A stretch of DNA of 64,000 bases, from assembly GCF_003627965.1 (NCBI RefSeq), contig NZ_RBWE01000001.1:601381-665380 (forward strand). Direction: 5' to 3'. Positions 23,750 to 32,351 of the stretch are shown here, piece by piece; position 1 is the first letter of the stretch; every line of letters begins with the position of its first letter. The notes under the pieces are model-generated. The model was not told where the DNA came from. It did no database searches and worked only from the letters and a program-made list of their open reading frames with translations. The translations under genes were made by a program, and so were the position numbers. The DNA is from Desulfofundulus salinus. GTDB lineage: Bacteria > Bacillota > Desulfotomaculia > Desulfotomaculales > Desulfovirgulaceae.

Positions 23750-25479
23750 GCGACCGGAGAATAGGCGTGTACATTTGCCATTGTGGCGGGAACATTTCCG
23801 ATTATGTGGATGTGGACAGGGTAGTGAAGGCCGTTTGTGACGAGCCGGGAGTTGTGGTGGCCAGGACGGCCGTGTTCACCTGTTCCGATGCCACCCAGCA
23901 GGAAATGATTCAGGATATTAAAGAGCAAAACTTGGACGGCCTGGTGGTGGCGTCCTGTTCCCCAAAACTGCACCTTTACACCTTCAGGGACGTGGCGAAA
24001 AGGGCGGGGCTCAACCCGTACCAGTATACCCAGGTTAATATCAGGGAGCAGTGCTCCTGGGCCCATACCGGTGACAGGGAAGGAGCCACCAAAAAGGCCA
24101 TCAGACTGGTAAGGGCGGGGATTGCCAGAACCAATTTAACCGAGCCGCTTCAACCCGTTAAAATCGACACAGTCCCCGGGGTGTTGATTATTGGCGCCGG
24201 AATAGCGGGCCTGCGGGCAGCCATTGGGCTGGCGGACATCGGCATCTGTGTTTACCTGGTAGAGCGGGCACCGGCCGTGGGCGGATGGGTTGCCCGGTTT
24301 GGAAAGATGTACCCCCACGGGAAGAAGGGCAGGGAGTTAATCGACCAGCTGGTTGACGAGGTTAAAAAGAGAGAAAACATTACTCTTTTCACCAATGCCG
24401 GGGTGGTGGAAAAATCGGGAAGCATTGGGGACTTCCACGTAAAGATAAGGATAAAAGAGCCTGCGGAAAGCGATGTTGGTGTGCGGGTGGGAGCAATCAT
24501 TGTGGCCACGGGTTTTGATCCTTATCAACCGCGGGAAGGTGAGTACGGTTACGGGCTGGAGGGCGTAATAACCCTTGCCGCATTCCAGGAGCTCCTGGAC
24601 AGTTCCGACGGCAGGCTGGTTTACAACGGCAGGGAAATAAAGGACGTGGTCTACATTTACTGCGTCGGAAGCAGGCAGGGTGCGGACATGGAAAACGCCA
24701 ACCGTTATTGCTCCCGTTACTGCTGTAATGCGACCATTCACGCTGCCAATCTGGCCTTTGAAAAGAACCCCAAAATCCATCAATTTCATCTTTTCAGGGA
24801 TATACGGACCTACGGCAAGTTTGAGTTGCTTTACCAGGAGGCCTTAAAGCGGGGGGCAGCTTTTCTTAAGTTTGACGAAAACGAGCCTCCCAGGGTTGAA
24901 CAAGGTGGGAACGGGAAATTAAAGGTAACTGTGAAGGATTTGCTTACCTTTGGGGAAGAGTTTGAGATCCGGGCCGACCTTGTGGTTCTGGCCACCGGCA
25001 TGGTCCCCAAAAAGAACGGGAAGCTGGTGGATACCTTGAAGCTGCCCGTGGGAAGAGACGGGTTTTTCAACGAGATACACCCCAAACTGCGTCCGGTTGA
25101 AACGGTGGTGGACGGCGTGTTCATCTGCGGTGCCTGCCAGGGGCCCAAGAACTCTTCCGAAAGCGTGGCCTCCGCCCTGGCGGCGGTTACCCAGAGCGCT
25201 TCCATCCTCAAAAAAGGCTATGTTGAGCTTGATCCGCTCATTGCCAACGTGGATCCCCAGCTGTGTACCTGGTGCGGGGTATGTGCACAGGCCTGTCCTT
25301 ACTCCGCCATTGAACAAGAGCAATACCAGGGCAGGGAAGTGGCCAGGGTAAACGAAGCGGTCTGCAAGGGCTGCGGCGGCTGCGTTCCAACCTGTTCCCG
25401 GGATGCCCTCAATCTCAGGGGTTATACAGACGCACAGATCAAGTCCATGATTGATGGCCTGATAAAGGAGATATGCTGA
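23746..25479 (+). CDS. hdrA: HdrA-type heterodisulfide reductase subunit A (second copy)
   Basis: A 577-residue HdrA in normal order: N-terminal domain RIGVYICHCGGNISDYVD, VVASCSPKLHLYTF, FAD fold VLIIGAGIAGLRAAIGLAD, YCVGSRQGADMENANRYCSRYCC, GVFICGACQGPKNSSESV and two C-terminal ferredoxin motifs (CTWCGVCAQACPYSAI and CKGCGGCVPTCSRDAL). HdrA proteins hold FAD for electron bifurcation or confurcation between HdrBC and a low-potential partner. It overlaps the preceding HdrA gene by 4 bases. Two unlike HdrA proteins in tandem recall the QmoA/QmoB arrangement. Confidence 0.93.
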   Translation: MSDRRIGVYICHCGGNISDYVDVDRVVKAVCDEPGVVVARTAVFTCSDATQQEMIQDIKEQNLDGLVVASCSPKLHLYTFRDVAKRAGLNPYQYTQVNIREQCSWAHTGDREGATKKAIRLVRAGIARTNLTEPLQPVKIDTVPGVLIIGAGIAGLRAAIGLADIGICVYLVERAPAVGGWVARFGKMYPHGKKGRELIDQLVDEVKKRENITLFTNAGVVEKSGSIGDFHVKIRIKEPAESDVGVRVGAIIVATGFDPYQPREGEYGYGLEGVITLAAFQELLDSSDGRLVYNGREIKDVVYIYCVGSRQGADMENANRYCSRYCCNATIHAANLAFEKNPKIHQFHLFRDIRTYGKFELLYQEALKRGAAFLKFDENEPPRVEQGGNGKLKVTVKDLLTFGEEFEIRADLVVLATGMVPKKNGKLVDTLKLPVGRDGFFNEIHPKLRPVETVVDGVFICGACQGPKNSSESVASALAAVTQSASILKKGYVELDPLIANVDPQLCTWCGVCAQACPYSAIEQEQYQGREVARVNEAVCKGCGGCVPTCSRDALNLRGYTDAQIKSMIDGLIKEIC

Positions 25480-25724
25480 TGAACGGCAGGGTGAGAGACG
25501 TCAGGGAAGTCGTCAGGGAAGAAATGCTGATGAGGGATAAGATCCTCGATGTCCTGAAGGACGGTCCCCAAACCGTTCCGGAAATAGCGGAAGCAGTGGG
25601 TTATCCTTGCCATGAAGTCATGTTCTGGGTCATGGGCATGCGCAAGTACGGCCATTTATGTGAGGACGAGTTAACTGACGAGGGCTATTACAAGTACAGA
25701 GCGGTAATCAAGGAGGAGAGCTGA
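25479..25724 (+). CDS. Small winged-helix-like protein in the hdr cluster
   Basis: An 81-residue protein with a predicted helix-turn-helix/winged-helix: KILDVLKDGPQTVPEIAEAVGYPCHEVMFWVMGMRKYG. ATG 25479 is chosen over ATG 25473 because AAGGAG (25465-25470) is then 8 bases away. Its first base overlaps the hdrA stop and its last overlaps the hdrC start. It contains few cysteines (one), so it is not an iron-sulfur sensor by itself. It could be a local regulator or a structural protein of the complex; its location in the middle of the operon is typical for related Hdr loci. Confidence 0.7.
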   Translation: MNGRVRDVREVVREEMLMRDKILDVLKDGPQTVPEIAEAVGYPCHEVMFWVMGMRKYGHLCEDELTDEGYYKYRAVIKEES

Positions 25725-26026
25725 TGGCACTGGTAAATCCCGACTTTGTTGAGGAGGTTAAAAGGTCTGACCGGTTTGATGCCTCTGCCTGTATGAACTG
25801 CGGGGTATGCAGTGCGGTATGCCCCATGGGCATTGAACTCCTCCCCCGGAAGCTGTTCCGCTACGTGTTATTGGGCGTGAAGGACAAGGTGCTGGAGAAT
25901 GTAGAGACCATTTATTCCTGCTTTTTGTGTAAACTGTGCGAAGTTAATTGCCCGGCACAGGTGCATATAGCGGAAAATGTGCGTTTTCTCCGCTACTATA
26001 TGAATAAGAAAGTTTTCAAAATTTAA
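25724..26026 (+). CDS. hdrC: HdrC-type iron-sulfur subunit
   Basis: A 100-residue ferredoxin-like protein with two 4Fe-4S motifs: C23, C26, C29, C33 and C66, C69, C72, C76 (each followed by Pro at the last Cys, as in HdrC). It should connect HdrA to the HdrB-like protein. Shorter than archaeal HdrC but similar to bacterial ones. It overlaps the upstream gene by one base and is followed 13 bases later by the HdrB-like gene. Confidence 0.9.
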   Translation: MALVNPDFVEEVKRSDRFDASACMNCGVCSAVCPMGIELLPRKLFRYVLLGVKDKVLENVETIYSCFLCKLCEVNCPAQVHIAENVRFLRYYMNKKVFKI

Positions 26027-26039
26027 GGAGAATGGGAAT

Positions 26040-27002
26040 ATGCCATTACCGATTGGCGATACCGTGGGCATTCTGGCGGATAACCTGCGGATTAGAAAAT
26101 CCGTGCTGCCCGTTTCGGCTGAAAGCGTAAGCGCGTGGGCAAAGGGTCTGGGGCTGCCCAGGGGTGGGGAAACCATCCTTTATACCGGCAGGATGTATCA
26201 GCTCATCCCCTACATCGAGGCGCTGAATAAGGTCCAGGAAAAGATTGAGGATTCATGGATCGCTGACTTTGTAAAGGTAGGAAGGGTCGTCAACAGGTTT
26301 ATCAACGTATCGGGTCTTTTGGCCGTACCGCCCAAAAGCATGCGGGAGTCCTGTAGCAGAATACTGGCCAATATCGCACGACTTTTAGGGCAGGCGGGAA
26401 TTGAGTTTGGCTATTTATACGAAGAAGACCTGTATTCGGGGGCGCTTGTTTATGACCTGGGAGTGGACGATGTCCTGGAGGCCCACGCCCGTAGAGTAGT
26501 GGATGTTTTTAAAAAATACCGGGTCAGAAATATCATTACCGTCGACCCCCATACCACCCATATGCTTCGTTCCGTGTACCCTGCCTTGATCAAAGGATAT
26601 AACCTGCAGGTAAAAAGTTACCTGGAAATACTGGCGGAGCGGGACCTGAAGCCCCGAAAGGAGCTCCGCCTGGAAGCGGCCATCCACGACTCATGTTTAT
26701 ATGCCAGGCACGAGAACGTGCTACAGGAGCAGAGAACTTTGCTGGAGAAAGCGGGTATTGACGTGAGGGAACCTGCGGAGTCCGGAAAGTTCACCTTTTG
26801 CTGCGGCGGGCCTGCCGAGTCCCTGTTCCCCAGGAAGGCAAAAGAATATGCTAAAAAAAGGGTGGATCAAATCAAGAAGGTTTCCTTCAGGGCGGTGACC
26901 ATGTGCCCGATCTGCCTGGTGAATTTGCAAAAGGCCGCCGGTGGAGAAATACAGCTGGAGGACATATCCAGCTACCTGGTACAGGCCTACTGCGGAGGAT
27001 AG
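26040..27002 (+). CDS. HdrB-like CCG-domain protein with only one cysteine-rich half
   Basis: A 320-residue protein related to HdrB/HdrD. The C-terminal CCG domain is intact: HDSCLYARHENV, FTFCCGGPAESLFP and TMCPICLVNL, which in HdrB binds one unusual 4Fe-4S cluster at the disulfide-cleaving site. The N-terminal half keeps the fold signature (GETILYTGRMYQLIPYIEAL) but has no cysteine where HdrB has its first CCG motif, so only one non-cubane cluster is expected. As the likely catalytic subunit with TusA and DsrE partners, it may act on a protein-bound persulfide or thiol-disulfide; this is inference. ATG 26040 follows AAGGAGAATGG. Confidence 0.85.
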   Translation: MPLPIGDTVGILADNLRIRKSVLPVSAESVSAWAKGLGLPRGGETILYTGRMYQLIPYIEALNKVQEKIEDSWIADFVKVGRVVNRFINVSGLLAVPPKSMRESCSRILANIARLLGQAGIEFGYLYEEDLYSGALVYDLGVDDVLEAHARRVVDVFKKYRVRNIITVDPHTTHMLRSVYPALIKGYNLQVKSYLEILAERDLKPRKELRLEAAIHDSCLYARHENVLQEQRTLLEKAGIDVREPAESGKFTFCCGGPAESLFPRKAKEYAKKRVDQIKKVSFRAVTMCPICLVNLQKAAGGEIQLEDISSYLVQAYCGG

Positions 27003-27101
27003 TATGAAGGCCCTCTTTATGCTGGAAGAAAAGCACCGGTCCCACATCTTTGTCCTCAACTTGCCGGTTAACTAAAATAACTTGTACGGGGGTGCAGGCA
27101 C

Positions 27102-27569
27102 ATGAAAAAAACCATCATCGTCTTCAGCGGTGATCTTGACCGGGTTATGGCCGCCTTTATCATAGCCAATGGCGCTGCCGCCATGGGTGACGAGGTTACC
27201 ATGTTTTTCACCTTCTGGGGATTGAACACCCTGAGAAGGCCGGAGAAGGTTAAGGTAAAGAAGAGCTTTTTGCAGGCGCTGTTCGGCTGGATGATGCCCA
27301 GGGGTGCCAACAAGCTGGGGATATCGAAGATGAATTTCGGCGGCCTGGGTGCAAAAATGATGAAGATCGTAATGAGGCAGCAAAATGTTACCCCCCTTCC
27401 GAAACTTATCGAATCTGCCAGGGAGCAGGGTATAAGGATGATTGCCTGTACCATGTCCATGGACGTAATGGGCATAAGAAAAGAAGAACTCATCGACGGT
27501 CTGGAGTTTGCCGGGGTGGCCACTTACCTGGCCGAAGCCGACGAGGCCAATGTAAACCTTTTCATTTAG
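27102..27569 (+). CDS. DsrE/DsrF/DrsH-like sulfur-relay family protein
   Basis: A 155-residue protein of the membrane-associated-like DsrE_2 type: IIVFSGDLDRVMAAFIIANGAAAMG, VTMFFTFWGLN, and the conserved Cys116 in IACTMSMDVMGI. DsrE-family proteins take part in persulfide transfer with TusA. It closes the tusA-hdr cluster, after a 99-base gap that contains only a 23-codon frame (27004-27075) of doubtful reality. ATG 27102 is preceded by GGGGGTG. Confidence 0.88.
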   Translation: MKKTIIVFSGDLDRVMAAFIIANGAAAMGDEVTMFFTFWGLNTLRRPEKVKVKKSFLQALFGWMMPRGANKLGISKMNFGGLGAKMMKIVMRQQNVTPLPKLIESAREQGIRMIACTMSMDVMGIRKEELIDGLEFAGVATYLAEADEANVNLFI

Positions 27570-27701
27570 CCTTTTAAAGAGCTGCGCTAAAGGGACAGGT
27601 CTTTAAAATTTTTTGGCGTGGAGGCAATGCCGTTTTTACCAGCAATTTTACGACGGGGTTCTGGGACTAAGGTTTGGGAAGTTTGTGAGCGGGAAAATTT
27701 C

Positions 27702-27730
27702 TGGACAGGGTATACCTGTTGTGCTATAAT
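27702..27730 (+). promoter_or_regulatory. Promoter of the cobalt transport leader
   Basis: TGGACA (27702-27707), 17-base spacer and TATAAT (27725-27730), about 15 bases before the cobalamin riboswitch. Confidence 0.65.
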
Positions 27731-27745
27731 TTAGGCAATTGAATA

Positions 27746-28006
27746 AAGTGGACGGGTGCTCCCTGCCGGTAAAGACAGGGATAGAGGGAAGTCAGTGAAA
27801 ATCTGACGCGGTGCCGCCACTGTGAATGGGGAGTCCGCCACACAAAGCCACTGGCCCAGCACTCAGTTAATTTGATTCTGCTGTGACAGAGATTAGCTGA
27901 TGATAAAGATTAAAGTAGCAATGAACGGAAATAAGCATGGCTGAGTGCTGGGCTGGGAAGGCGTGGTGGGGCAGTGATCCATGAGCCAGGAAACCTGCCC
28001 GTTCCT
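27746..28006 (+). promoter_or_regulatory. Cobalamin (adenosylcobalamin-type) riboswitch
   Basis: Conserved aptamer blocks appear in order: GGTGCTCCCTGCCGG, AGGGAAGTCAGTGAAAATCTGACGCGGTGCCGCCACTGT, shown here only by its core GCCGCCACTG, then GGGGAGTCCGCC, and the closing GAGCCAGGAAACCTGCCCG. A long peripheral arm closes with AGCACTCAG/CTGAGTGCT. It is expected to repress the cobalt transporter genes when B12 is abundant. Confidence 0.94.
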
Positions 28007-28067
28007 TTTCACCGTTTGTACCTACGGTCCATGGGGAGGTGAAAGAGGTTAGAGTATGGATGCTTTT

Positions 28068-28105
28068 ACCCCTGCACCCGGACACGCAGGGGTTGTTAGT
28101 TTTTT
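28068..28105 (+). terminator. Terminator of the cobalamin riboswitch
   Basis: ACCCCTGC (28068-28075) pairs with GCAGGGGT (28086-28093), followed by TGTTAGTTTTTT. It lies about 60 bases after the aptamer. Confidence 0.8.
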
Positions 28106-28354
28106 AAAAATGTCAGATTGCAGGAATAGGTGCTTTATCCCGAGGGATAAGGCTTAAAGGGTGATGTGGTCCACTGTCCGGGGAGCCCCTTCAACTTTTT
28201 TAAGGAAACTTTGGGTGACTTGAGGGGGCCATGACCTGAGGGCAGCAGAGGACATGCCTATTCCACTCCTCAGTATCTGTACCGGGGGAGCGGTGGAGCA
28301 TGTCCTTTTTGTGTTCACACGGTTACATTACCCCCCGGCACCAGGTCGGGGGGT
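28106..28354 (+). promoter_or_regulatory. Second structured leader with two further terminator-like hairpins
   Basis: Between the cobalamin terminator and cbiM there are two more hairpins with T-runs: GGACATGC (28250-28257) with GCATGTCC (28298-28305) then TTTTT, and CCCCCCG/CGGGGGG (about 28331-28354) then TTTT. The preceding 28130-28250 segment has GC-rich repeats (GAGGGGGCC, TGAGGGCAGC) that could form an aptamer-like fold. No coding frame fits. Its position before a cobalt transporter suggests a metal- or B12-related second control element, but I cannot identify the class. Confidence 0.45.
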
Positions 28355-28417
28355 TTTCTTTGTGATGGTTGGGCGGGCCGCTTGCCGGGTGACCTTATTT
28401 ATAAGGGAGGTCTTTTT

Positions 28418-29164
28418 ATGAGGAAGAATACGGGGATCCTTTTATCCATTCTCTTTCTTCTTTTCCTGTTCTTTCCCCAGCAAAATGCCTGGGCCATGCA
28501 CATAATGGAGGGGTTTCTTCCCTTAAAGTGGTGTCTTTTCTGGTATGCTCTGACCTTACCGTTTCTCGTTGCAGGTATCCTGTCCATTCAAAAGGCCGTA
28601 AAGGTTGACCCGGGTGTGAAAATGCTCCTGGGGCTGGCTGGTGCCTTTGCCTTTGTCCTTTCGGCTTTGAAACTTCCTTCCGTTACCGGCAGCTGTTCTC
28701 ATCCCACCGGCGTCGGGCTGGGGGCCATACTTTTCGGGCCGTGGGCCATGAGCGTATTGGGCTGCATCGTGCTGCTCTTTCAGGCGGTTCTGCTGGCTCA
28801 CGGCGGCTTAACCACGCTGGGGGCCAACACCTTTTCCATGGCGGTGGTGGGCCCCCTGGTGGCCTACGTTATTTACCGGTTGGGTGAAAGGTTGGCCCTG
28901 CCCCGGTGGCTTTCGGTATTTTTGGCTGCCTTTTTAGGTGACCTGTTGACCTATGTTACCACGTCCATACAATTGGCGCTGGCCTTTCCCGCTTCCCATG
29001 GCGGGGTGGTAGCGGCCATGATCAAGTTCATGGGTATCTTTGCGGTAACCCAGGTGCCGCTGGCCATCAGCGAGGGTATTCTGACCATTATTGTTTTTAA
29101 CTTCCTGGTTGCTCACAACCGCCATGAACTGGAACAACTGCGAGTCTTATCCCGGGGGGTATGA
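28418..29164 (+). CDS. cbiM: Cobalt ECF transporter substrate-binding component CbiM
   Basis: A 248-residue integral membrane protein. A signal peptide (residues 1-26, ending NAWA) would be removed to expose MHIMEGFLP, the conserved metal-binding N-terminus of CbiM; several membrane helices follow, with [18 protein letters not shown] typical of the family. ATG 28418 is chosen because AGGGAGG (28404-28410) precedes it and it starts the signal peptide; an in-frame TTG at 28382 has no such site. First gene of cbiMNQO, under the cobalamin riboswitch. Confidence 0.95.
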   Translation: MRKNTGILLSILFLLFLFFPQQNAWAMHIMEGFLPLKWCLFWYALTLPFLVAGILSIQKAVKVDPGVKMLLGLAGAFAFVLSALKLPSVTGSCSHPTGVGLGAILFGPWAMSVLGCIVLLFQAVLLAHGGLTTLGANTFSMAVVGPLVAYVIYRLGERLALPRWLSVFLAAFLGDLLTYVTTSIQLALAFPASHGGVVAAMIKFMGIFAVTQVPLAISEGILTIIVFNFLVAHNRHELEQLRVLSRGV

Positions 29165-29499
29165 GAATGAGAACCGGTGTAAAAAACCTGTTATTGATTT
29201 TCATTGTCCTGGTACTGGCTGTCTTTCCTCTGTTGATGAATAAAAATGCTGAATTTGGGGGGGCCGATGAACAGGCAGAGAAAATGATTGGAGAATTACA
29301 GCCGGATTACCAGCCGTGGTTTGAATCCGTGTGGGAGCCTCCCAGCGGGGAGATCGAAAGCTTGCTCTTTGCCCTGCAGGCAGCACTGGGTGCTGGATTT
29401 ATCGGCTATTTCATAGGGTTCTACCGCGGCTGCAGGGGGAACCACGTCAAGCGAAATCAACCCGGGGAGTTGTTAGGGGAGAGAGATACTGGTGTTTAA
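29161..29499 (+). CDS. cbiN: Cobalt transport protein CbiN
   Basis: A 112-residue protein with two membrane helices (about 9-27 and 70-90) around an extracytoplasmic segment containing [10 protein letters not shown] and [18 protein letters not shown], the CbiN signature. It associates with CbiM to load cobalt. It overlaps cbiM by 4 bases and cbiQ by 8. The C-terminal tail after the second helix is somewhat longer than usual. Confidence 0.93.
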   Translation: MRMRTGVKNLLLIFIVLVLAVFPLLMNKNAEFGGADEQAEKMIGELQPDYQPWFESVWEPPSGEIESLLFALQAALGAGFIGYFIGFYRGCRGNHVKRNQPGELLGERDTGV

Positions 29500-30274
29500 A
29501 ATTGACCAGTATGCATATACCAGCAGCCTGCGCCATGTTCATCCCGGAGAAAAATTCGCCTTTGCCATGCTTACCATGAGTATATGCCTGGCGGCTTCAA
29601 GCGTCCTGGTACCTGCCCTGGTCACCTGTTTGACGGCGGCGGCCATAATCCTGGTCGCCCGCGTACCGGCACGCTTTTACTTCAGACTTTTGTTGCTGCC
29701 TCTGGGTTTTCTGGTGGCCGGGCTGCTGGCCATCACCCTGACCATCTCCCGGGAACCCGACCCGGCGGTTTGCGGGTTCGCTATCCGGGGGATTACCCTG
29801 GGTGTAACCATACCGGGCCTTTATCATGCGGCCCTGCTTTTTACAAAGTCCCTGGGGGCCGTTTCCTGTCTTTACTTTTTATCTCTGACCACTCCCATGG
29901 TGGAGATTATTTCTGTCCTGCGCCGGTTAAAGGTGCCTGCCCTGCTCATTGAATTGATGGGCCTGGTCTACCGTTTTATCTTCGTAATCATGGAAACAGC
30001 CGGTAGAATGTACATTTCCCAGACCTCACGCTGTGGCTATGCCGGTCTGAAGGCGTCCTATCGATCCCTGGCTCAGCTGGTATCCAACCTTTTTGTCAAG
30101 TCATGTTACCGCTCCCAGGCCCTTTTCACCGCCCTCTTGGCCAGGGGTTATACGGGAGAGATACGGATGTGGGAAGACCCCCGTCCGGTATCCAGGAAAA
30201 ATCTGGCCCTTATTGCCCTTGTAGATTTTATCCTGCTGGTTCTGGTTCTGGTGAGCTGGAGGTGGCCTGTTTGA
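29492..30274 (+). CDS. cbiQ: Cobalt ECF transporter transmembrane component CbiQ
   Basis: A 260-residue CbiQ/EcfT-type membrane protein: [20 protein letters not shown] at the N-terminus, several membrane helices, and the coupling-helix motif region with SQTSRCGYAGLKASYR and RSQALFTALLARGYTG, which couples the ATPase to the transport core. GTG 29492 overlaps the end of cbiN. The stop overlaps the cbiO start (TTGA). Confidence 0.94.
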   Translation: MFKIDQYAYTSSLRHVHPGEKFAFAMLTMSICLAASSVLVPALVTCLTAAAIILVARVPARFYFRLLLLPLGFLVAGLLAITLTISREPDPAVCGFAIRGITLGVTIPGLYHAALLFTKSLGAVSCLYFLSLTTPMVEIISVLRRLKVPALLIELMGLVYRFIFVIMETAGRMYISQTSRCGYAGLKASYRSLAQLVSNLFVKSCYRSQALFTALLARGYTGEIRMWEDPRPVSRKNLALIALVDFILLVLVLVSWRWPV

Positions 30275-31194
30275 AGGAATTTATCCTGGAAGCCCGTGAT
30301 ATTCATTTTGTCTATTCCGATGGCACGACCGCCCTGCGGGGAGCCACTATGGCCATTGAAAAAGGAAGAAAGGTGGCGGTGCTGGGCTCCAACGGGGCCG
30401 GCAAGACCACTATTTTCCTTCACTTTAACGGTATCCTGCGCCCGGGGCGGGGCCGGGTGTTGTTTGCCGGCCGGGAAGTACGGTACGATCACCGTTCGCT
30501 GATGCAGTTGCGCAAAAATGTGGGCATTGTTTTTCAAGACCCCGATACCCAGCTTTTTTCGGCCAGCGTGATCCAGGAAATTTCTTTTGGCCCTTTAAAT
30601 TTGGGGCTGCCCGAGGGGGAGGTGGCCCGCCGCGTGGAAAACGCCATGGCAGCCACGGAAATTGCCGACCTCAGGGACAGGCCCACCCACCTTTTAAGCT
30701 ACGGCCAGAAAAAGAGAGTCTGCCTGGCCGGTGTTCTGGCCATGGAGCCCAGTGTGCTGATCTGCGATGAACCTACCGCCGGCCTGGACCCCGTACATGC
30801 TGCCCAGGTAATGAAACTATTTGACCGCATCAACCAGCAGGGTACTACCGTTATCCTGGCCACCCACGATGTGGACCTGGCCTATTCCTGGGCCGATTAT
30901 GTGTTTGTGATGAGCCGCGGTACCGTGGTGGGGGAAGGCTTGCCCGAAGAAGTTTTTCACGATGAGCGGCTTTTGAAACAGAGTGATTTAACCCGCCCCT
31001 GGCTGGTGGAGATCCATGAGCAGCTGAGCCGCAGGGGATGGCTGCCTGACGGTTTACCCTTGCCCCGCACGAAAGAACAGCTTTTTGACTGTATTCAAAG
31101 GGTTTCCGGTTCAGGAAAACCGTCTTTAGTACATGTTTTCCCCCGGGAAAAAATGCGCTCGGAATGTGCATCATGCAGTGTGGGGAGAAAATGA
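30271..31194 (+). CDS. cbiO: Cobalt ECF transporter ATPase CbiO
   Basis: A 307-residue ABC ATPase with Walker A GSNGAGKTT, Q-loop VFQDPDTQLFS, signature LSYGQKKRV, Walker B VLICDEPTAGLDP and the switch His in LATHDVD. TTG 30271 is selected because GGAGGTGG (30258-30265) is well placed and the following residues (LKEFILEARDIHFVY) are the normal N-terminus; a longer frame from 30103 lies inside cbiQ. The tail after residue 240 is extended and ends with a Cys pair (CASC). Confidence 0.94.
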   Translation: MKEFILEARDIHFVYSDGTTALRGATMAIEKGRKVAVLGSNGAGKTTIFLHFNGILRPGRGRVLFAGREVRYDHRSLMQLRKNVGIVFQDPDTQLFSASVIQEISFGPLNLGLPEGEVARRVENAMAATEIADLRDRPTHLLSYGQKKRVCLAGVLAMEPSVLICDEPTAGLDPVHAAQVMKLFDRINQQGTTVILATHDVDLAYSWADYVFVMSRGTVVGEGLPEEVFHDERLLKQSDLTRPWLVEIHEQLSRRGWLPDGLPLPRTKEQLFDCIQRVSGSGKPSLVHVFPREKMRSECASCSVGRK

Positions 31195-31314
31195 AGGTCG
31201 GCCTTGACCTTGCAACAATAGGCTAAAACCGGGTGGCTTACATACGCCCAAAAAAAGAAGTTGGGATAATTTTTTTTTCTGGAAGGGGGGAGAATAAGGG
31301 GGGAGGGGAAGCGG

Positions 31315-32262
31315 ATGCCCGTAAATGATAAGCGCAAAATAGCAGTGGTGGGAGTTGGTGCGGTCGGGTCCGCCACCGCCTACGCGGTGATGATGAGCGG
31401 CCTGGTCAGCGAACTGGTACTGGTGGATATCAACCGGGAGCGGGCCGAGGGAGAGGCCATGGACCTGGCCCACGGTGCTTCGTTCATCAAACCCATTCGC
31501 ATTTACGCCGGCGAATATGAGGACTGCCGCGATGCCGATATCGTAATCTTTTGCGCCGGGGTCAATCAGAAGCCCGGCGAAACGCGCCTGGATCTGGTGC
31601 AACGGAATTATGCCGTTCTGAAAGAAGTTCTTGTTCGCCTCATGCCCCTGGAGGAGAACGGGGTGTTTTTAATGGTAACCAATCCGGTGGACATCCTTAC
31701 CTACGCAGCGTTGCGCTTGACCAACCTGCCTCCCAACCGGGTTATCGGTTCCGGCACGGTCCTGGACAGCTCCCGTTTCCGCTATTTGCTCAGTCAATAC
31801 TGCCAGGTGGAACCCCGGAACATTCACGCCTACGTGGTAGGCGAACATGGGGACACGGAAGTACCCCTGTGGAGCCTGGCCAACATAGCCGGCATGCCGG
31901 TGCAGGAATTCTGCTGCTGGCGTGGGGTGCCCTGCCTCAATCCCGAGGAAATCACCCGGCGGGTAAGGGAGGCCGCCTACGAGGTTATCGCCCGCAAGGG
32001 GGCCACTTATTATGCCATTGGCCTGGCGGTGAAACGGATTTGTGAAAGCATCTTAAGGGACGAAAACTCCATCCTGACGGTGTCCGGCCTGGTGGATGGC
32101 GAATATGGGATCACTGACGTTTGTCTCAGCCTTCCTTCCATTGTAAACCGGACGGGCCGGGTCCGGGTGCTGGCCGTACCCATTGCCTCCGGGGAAGAAG
32201 AGGCTTTACATCATTCCGCCCGGACGCTAAAATCAATTATAGCGCAGCTGGATTTACCGTAA
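31315..32262 (+). CDS. ldh: L-lactate dehydrogenase
   Basis: A 315-residue NAD-dependent dehydrogenase: GVGAVGSATAYA (Rossmann motif), an Asp in LVLVDINRERAEGE that favours NAD over NADP, substrate loop CAGVNQKPGETRLDL with Gln at the lactate-specifying position (malate enzymes have Arg), MVTNPVDILTYAA and the catalytic His in GEHGDTEVPLWS. It interconverts pyruvate and lactate. Starts at ATG 31315 behind GGGGAAGCGG. It stands alone between cbiO and a tRNA gene. Confidence 0.92.
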   Translation: MPVNDKRKIAVVGVGAVGSATAYAVMMSGLVSELVLVDINRERAEGEAMDLAHGASFIKPIRIYAGEYEDCRDADIVIFCAGVNQKPGETRLDLVQRNYAVLKEVLVRLMPLEENGVFLMVTNPVDILTYAALRLTNLPPNRVIGSGTVLDSSRFRYLLSQYCQVEPRNIHAYVVGEHGDTEVPLWSLANIAGMPVQEFCCWRGVPCLNPEEITRRVREAAYEVIARKGATYYAIGLAVKRICESILRDENSILTVSGLVDGEYGITDVCLSLPSIVNRTGRVRVLAVPIASGEEEALHHSARTLKSIIAQLDLP

Positions 32263-32302
32263 AGGGTGCCGTATGGCCTATATTATGTAAAAGAATTTAC
32301 TA

Positions 32303-32330
32303 TTGCTTTTTTTCGTGGTTTTGATATAAT
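32303..32330 (+). promoter_or_regulatory. Promoter of tRNA-Arg
   Basis: TTGCTT (32303-32308), 16-base spacer, TATAAT (32325-32330), ending about 20 bases before the tRNA. Confidence 0.65.
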
Positions 32331-32351
32331 AACATATGCAGTTGCTTAGAT

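Noticed and set aside
27004..27075. 23-codon frame directly after the HdrB-like gene
   Set aside because: Starts well after a stop but has no ribosome site of its own, no recognisable features and no length to judge; likely spacer.
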